Part shown: positions 41,834-43,292 of the stretch, in pieces
How positions within the stretch are numbered: the first letter of the stretch is position 1
How the letters are laid out: each line of letters begins with the position of its first letter
The notes under the pieces: generated by a model
Seen by the model: the letters and a program-made list of their open reading frames with translations, nothing else
Databases searched by the model: none
Told to the model about the DNA's origin: nothing
Program-made: the position numbers and the translations under genes
From: Pseudomonadota bacterium
GTDB lineage: Bacteria; Pseudomonadota; Gammaproteobacteria; Xanthomonadales; Rhodanobacteraceae
Reading direction: 5' to 3'
Assembly: GCA_021793195.1 (NCBI GenBank)
Contig: JAJYTG010000008.1
Span: 1-43,292 of the forward strand
DNA length: 43,292 nt

Positions 41834-43183
41834 ATGCGCACCATCCATGGACGCACGCTACTTGGGCTGATGGCGTTGTCGGCGCTGGGTTCGGAGCAGC
41901 TGCTCGCGGCCGAGGATGATGCGGACGCCGATGCGGCGCAGGTGCAGGCGCTGCAGCGCGAGTTGCAGACGCTCAAACAGCATTACGCGGAAGAGGTGCG
42001 CAAACTGCGCGAGATCGACGTTCGCCTGCAGGCGCTGACCGCGCGGATGGGCGGCAGCACAGCTGTTGCCGTCTCCCCGGTTGCGCTTTCGCCGGCACCG
42101 CCGATGATCCAGGCCGGTTCCGGGTCAGCGGCACCTGGTGCCAGCGCGATGGCTCAGGCGCGGACGCTGCTCGAGGGTGCCAGTCGCCCACCGGTCGGAA
42201 TCCGCTCGGCGGGCGCCTCGCGCAGCGTCGAGGATGTGCTGCTCCAGGAGCATGCGGTGTTCAATCAGCCACTGATCCTCGAAGCCGGCATGAGCTACGC
42301 GCGCTATGACCGCAAGCAGCTCACCTTGAACGGATTTCTCGCACTGGACGCAATTTTCCTCGGCAATATCGCGATCGAGAATGTGGAATCAGACACCTTT
42401 ACATTCACCGGATCGGCGCGTTACTCGCTGACGCCCAATCTGACCGTCAACGTCGATGTGCCTGTGCTGCAGCGCTGGACGACCTATCAGAAAGGCGGCG
42501 CTGGTGGTGCGGCGGCAGTGGTTGCGGAACAGCAAGTCGGCTCGGAGGCGCATATCGGCGATGTCAGCGGCGGCGCCAGCTATCGGCTGTTCGCCGAGAC
42601 CGCGAACCGGCCCGACATCGTGCTCAACACCAGCGTCAGCATCCCGACCGGACGTGCGCCCTACGGCATCAGCTGGCGCGTGCTCGAAAGCCAGGGCGAC
42701 TACATCCAGTTTGCGGTACCGGAAACGCAACCGACCGGCAACGGCGTGTGGGGCGCGTCGGCGGGATTGTCATTCGTCAAGACGCTGGATCCGGCGATCC
42801 TGTTCGCCAGCATCGGTTACACGCACACCTTTGCGCGCCACTTCGACGATCTCGACACCAATCCCGCCACACGCAATCCGGGCCGGGTCGATCTCGGCAA
42901 TGCCTTCAACTATGGCGTCGGCGTGGCATTCGCGCTGAACGAACGTACCAGTCTGAGCATGGCGCTCACGCATCGGTTCAACGGCGCCACCCGCGTGCGC
43001 GCCGACAATCTCGGCTACTGGCAGGGCGTGATCGGCAGCGACGGCAACGCCGCTGCGTTGAATCTGGGCATGACCTATGCGATCAGCCCGAAGTTCACCC
43101 TGGTCGCCTCGCTGGGAATCGGCCTGACCCCGGACGCGCCCGATGTGACCATGGGCTTCAAGATACCTGTTCTAAGCAATTAA
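41834..43183 (+). CDS. Coiled-coil plus beta-barrel outer-membrane protein, probable fibre exporter (FapF-like)
   Basis: ATG 41834 gives 449 residues (a TTG at 41828 is the alternative). The order is: signal peptide (1-26); coiled coil (about 35-72, VQALQRELQTLKQHYAEEVR); an Ala/Pro/Ser-rich linker; a short amphipathic segment SVEDVLLQEHAVF (about 133-146); and a beta-barrel of alternating strands (LILEAGMSYARYDRKQLTLN to DVTMGFKIPVLSN). This is the architecture of the Pseudomonas FapF secretion pore: N-terminal coiled-coil trimer, plug helix, 12-strand barrel. It closes the locus and faces the same way as the subunit genes. Confidence is high for an outer-membrane barrel and moderate for the FapF role. 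Confidence 0.8.
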   Translation: MRTIHGRTLLGLMALSALGSEQLLAAEDDADADAAQVQALQRELQTLKQHYAEEVRKLREIDVRLQALTARMGGSTAVAVSPVALSPAPPMIQAGSGSAAPGASAMAQARTLLEGASRPPVGIRSAGASRSVEDVLLQEHAVFNQPLILEAGMSYARYDRKQLTLNGFLALDAIFLGNIAIENVESDTFTFTGSARYSLTPNLTVNVDVPVLQRWTTYQKGGAGGAAAVVAEQQVGSEAHIGDVSGGASYRLFAETANRPDIVLNTSVSIPTGRAPYGISWRVLESQGDYIQFAVPETQPTGNGVWGASAGLSFVKTLDPAILFASIGYTHTFARHFDDLDTNPATRNPGRVDLGNAFNYGVGVAFALNERTSLSMALTHRFNGATRVRADNLGYWQGVIGSDGNAAALNLGMTYAISPKFTLVASLGIGLTPDAPDVTMGFKIPVLSN

Positions 43184-43278
43184 AGTCGTAAACGCAAACC
43201 CGCGGATTCGCTTGCTTCGGGGGGTGCTCGTCGGCCAGCGGTTTCGCGCAAAGTCGTAAACGAAGCCCGGCGAGCACC
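43182..43278. repeat. Short direct and inverted repeats at the end of the window
   Basis: AAAGTCGTAAACG occurs twice in direct orientation, at 43182-43194 (overlapping the stop of the barrel gene) and 43250-43262. Between and after them, GGTGCTCGTCGG (43223-43234) is nearly the inverse of CCGGCGAGCACC (43267-43278). The arrangement may be a transcription-end structure or the edge of a repeat family; the element may continue beyond the window. Confidence 0.5.
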
Positions 43279-43292
43279 TCTCGCGGTCCCTG

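Overview
The window is high-GC bacterial DNA with dense, mostly co-directional genes. The gene families point to a gammaproteobacterium of the Xanthomonadales/Lysobacterales, probably the Rhodanobacteraceae side: an lptAB-rpoN-hpf-ptsN-hprK-rapZ-EIIA(Man)-HPr-EI block, an Oar-like TonB-dependent receptor, a YciK-type SDR and glycine-zipper proteins. This placement is inference from gene content; no rRNA is present.

Layout. 1-8052: end of LPS transport (lptA fragment, lptB), a 160-bp palindromic element, rpoN, hibernation factor hpf, and a complete regulatory PTS (EI, HPr, EIIA-Ntr, EIIA-Man, HprK, RapZ) with no sugar permease. 8059-10183: a LysR regulator divergent from a YeiH-type transporter. 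10249-13037: a two-subunit molybdenum hydroxylase (FeS subunit plus Tat-exported Mo subunit). 13038-16415: a deoxynucleoside catabolism block (deoC, deoA, deoD) with decayed deoB and cdd, bounded by a 90-bp duplication of the end of the Mo-hydroxylase gene. 16459-19040: a 23-bp tandem repeat array and three envelope-type genes on the minus strand. 19348-26055: housekeeping and stress genes (EF-G-like GTPase, greB, a glycosyltransferase, a SET-domain protein, sodB, grxD, SDR, MarC-family protein). 26473-29694: a large TonB-dependent receptor. 29880-35095: ppnN, tRNA-Asn, a possible integrase remnant, a FimT-like pseudopilin, uvrB, a sulfotransferase fragment and tRNA-Val.

35391-43183 is the most interesting part. 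A VpsR-like sigma-54 activator is followed by a near-consensus -24/-12 promoter and then by genes that match, in order, size and architecture, the Pseudomonas functional-amyloid operon fapABCDEF: a small exported protein, a small repeat protein, a large Asn/Gly-rich repeat protein, a C39 cysteine peptidase, a further secreted protein, and a coiled-coil plus beta-barrel outer-membrane protein. A DUF6632-like membrane protein sits between the E-like and F-like genes. With rpoN in the same window, the locus reads as an RpoN-controlled amyloid/biofilm-fibre secretion system. The assignment rests on synteny and visible motifs and was not tested by database search.
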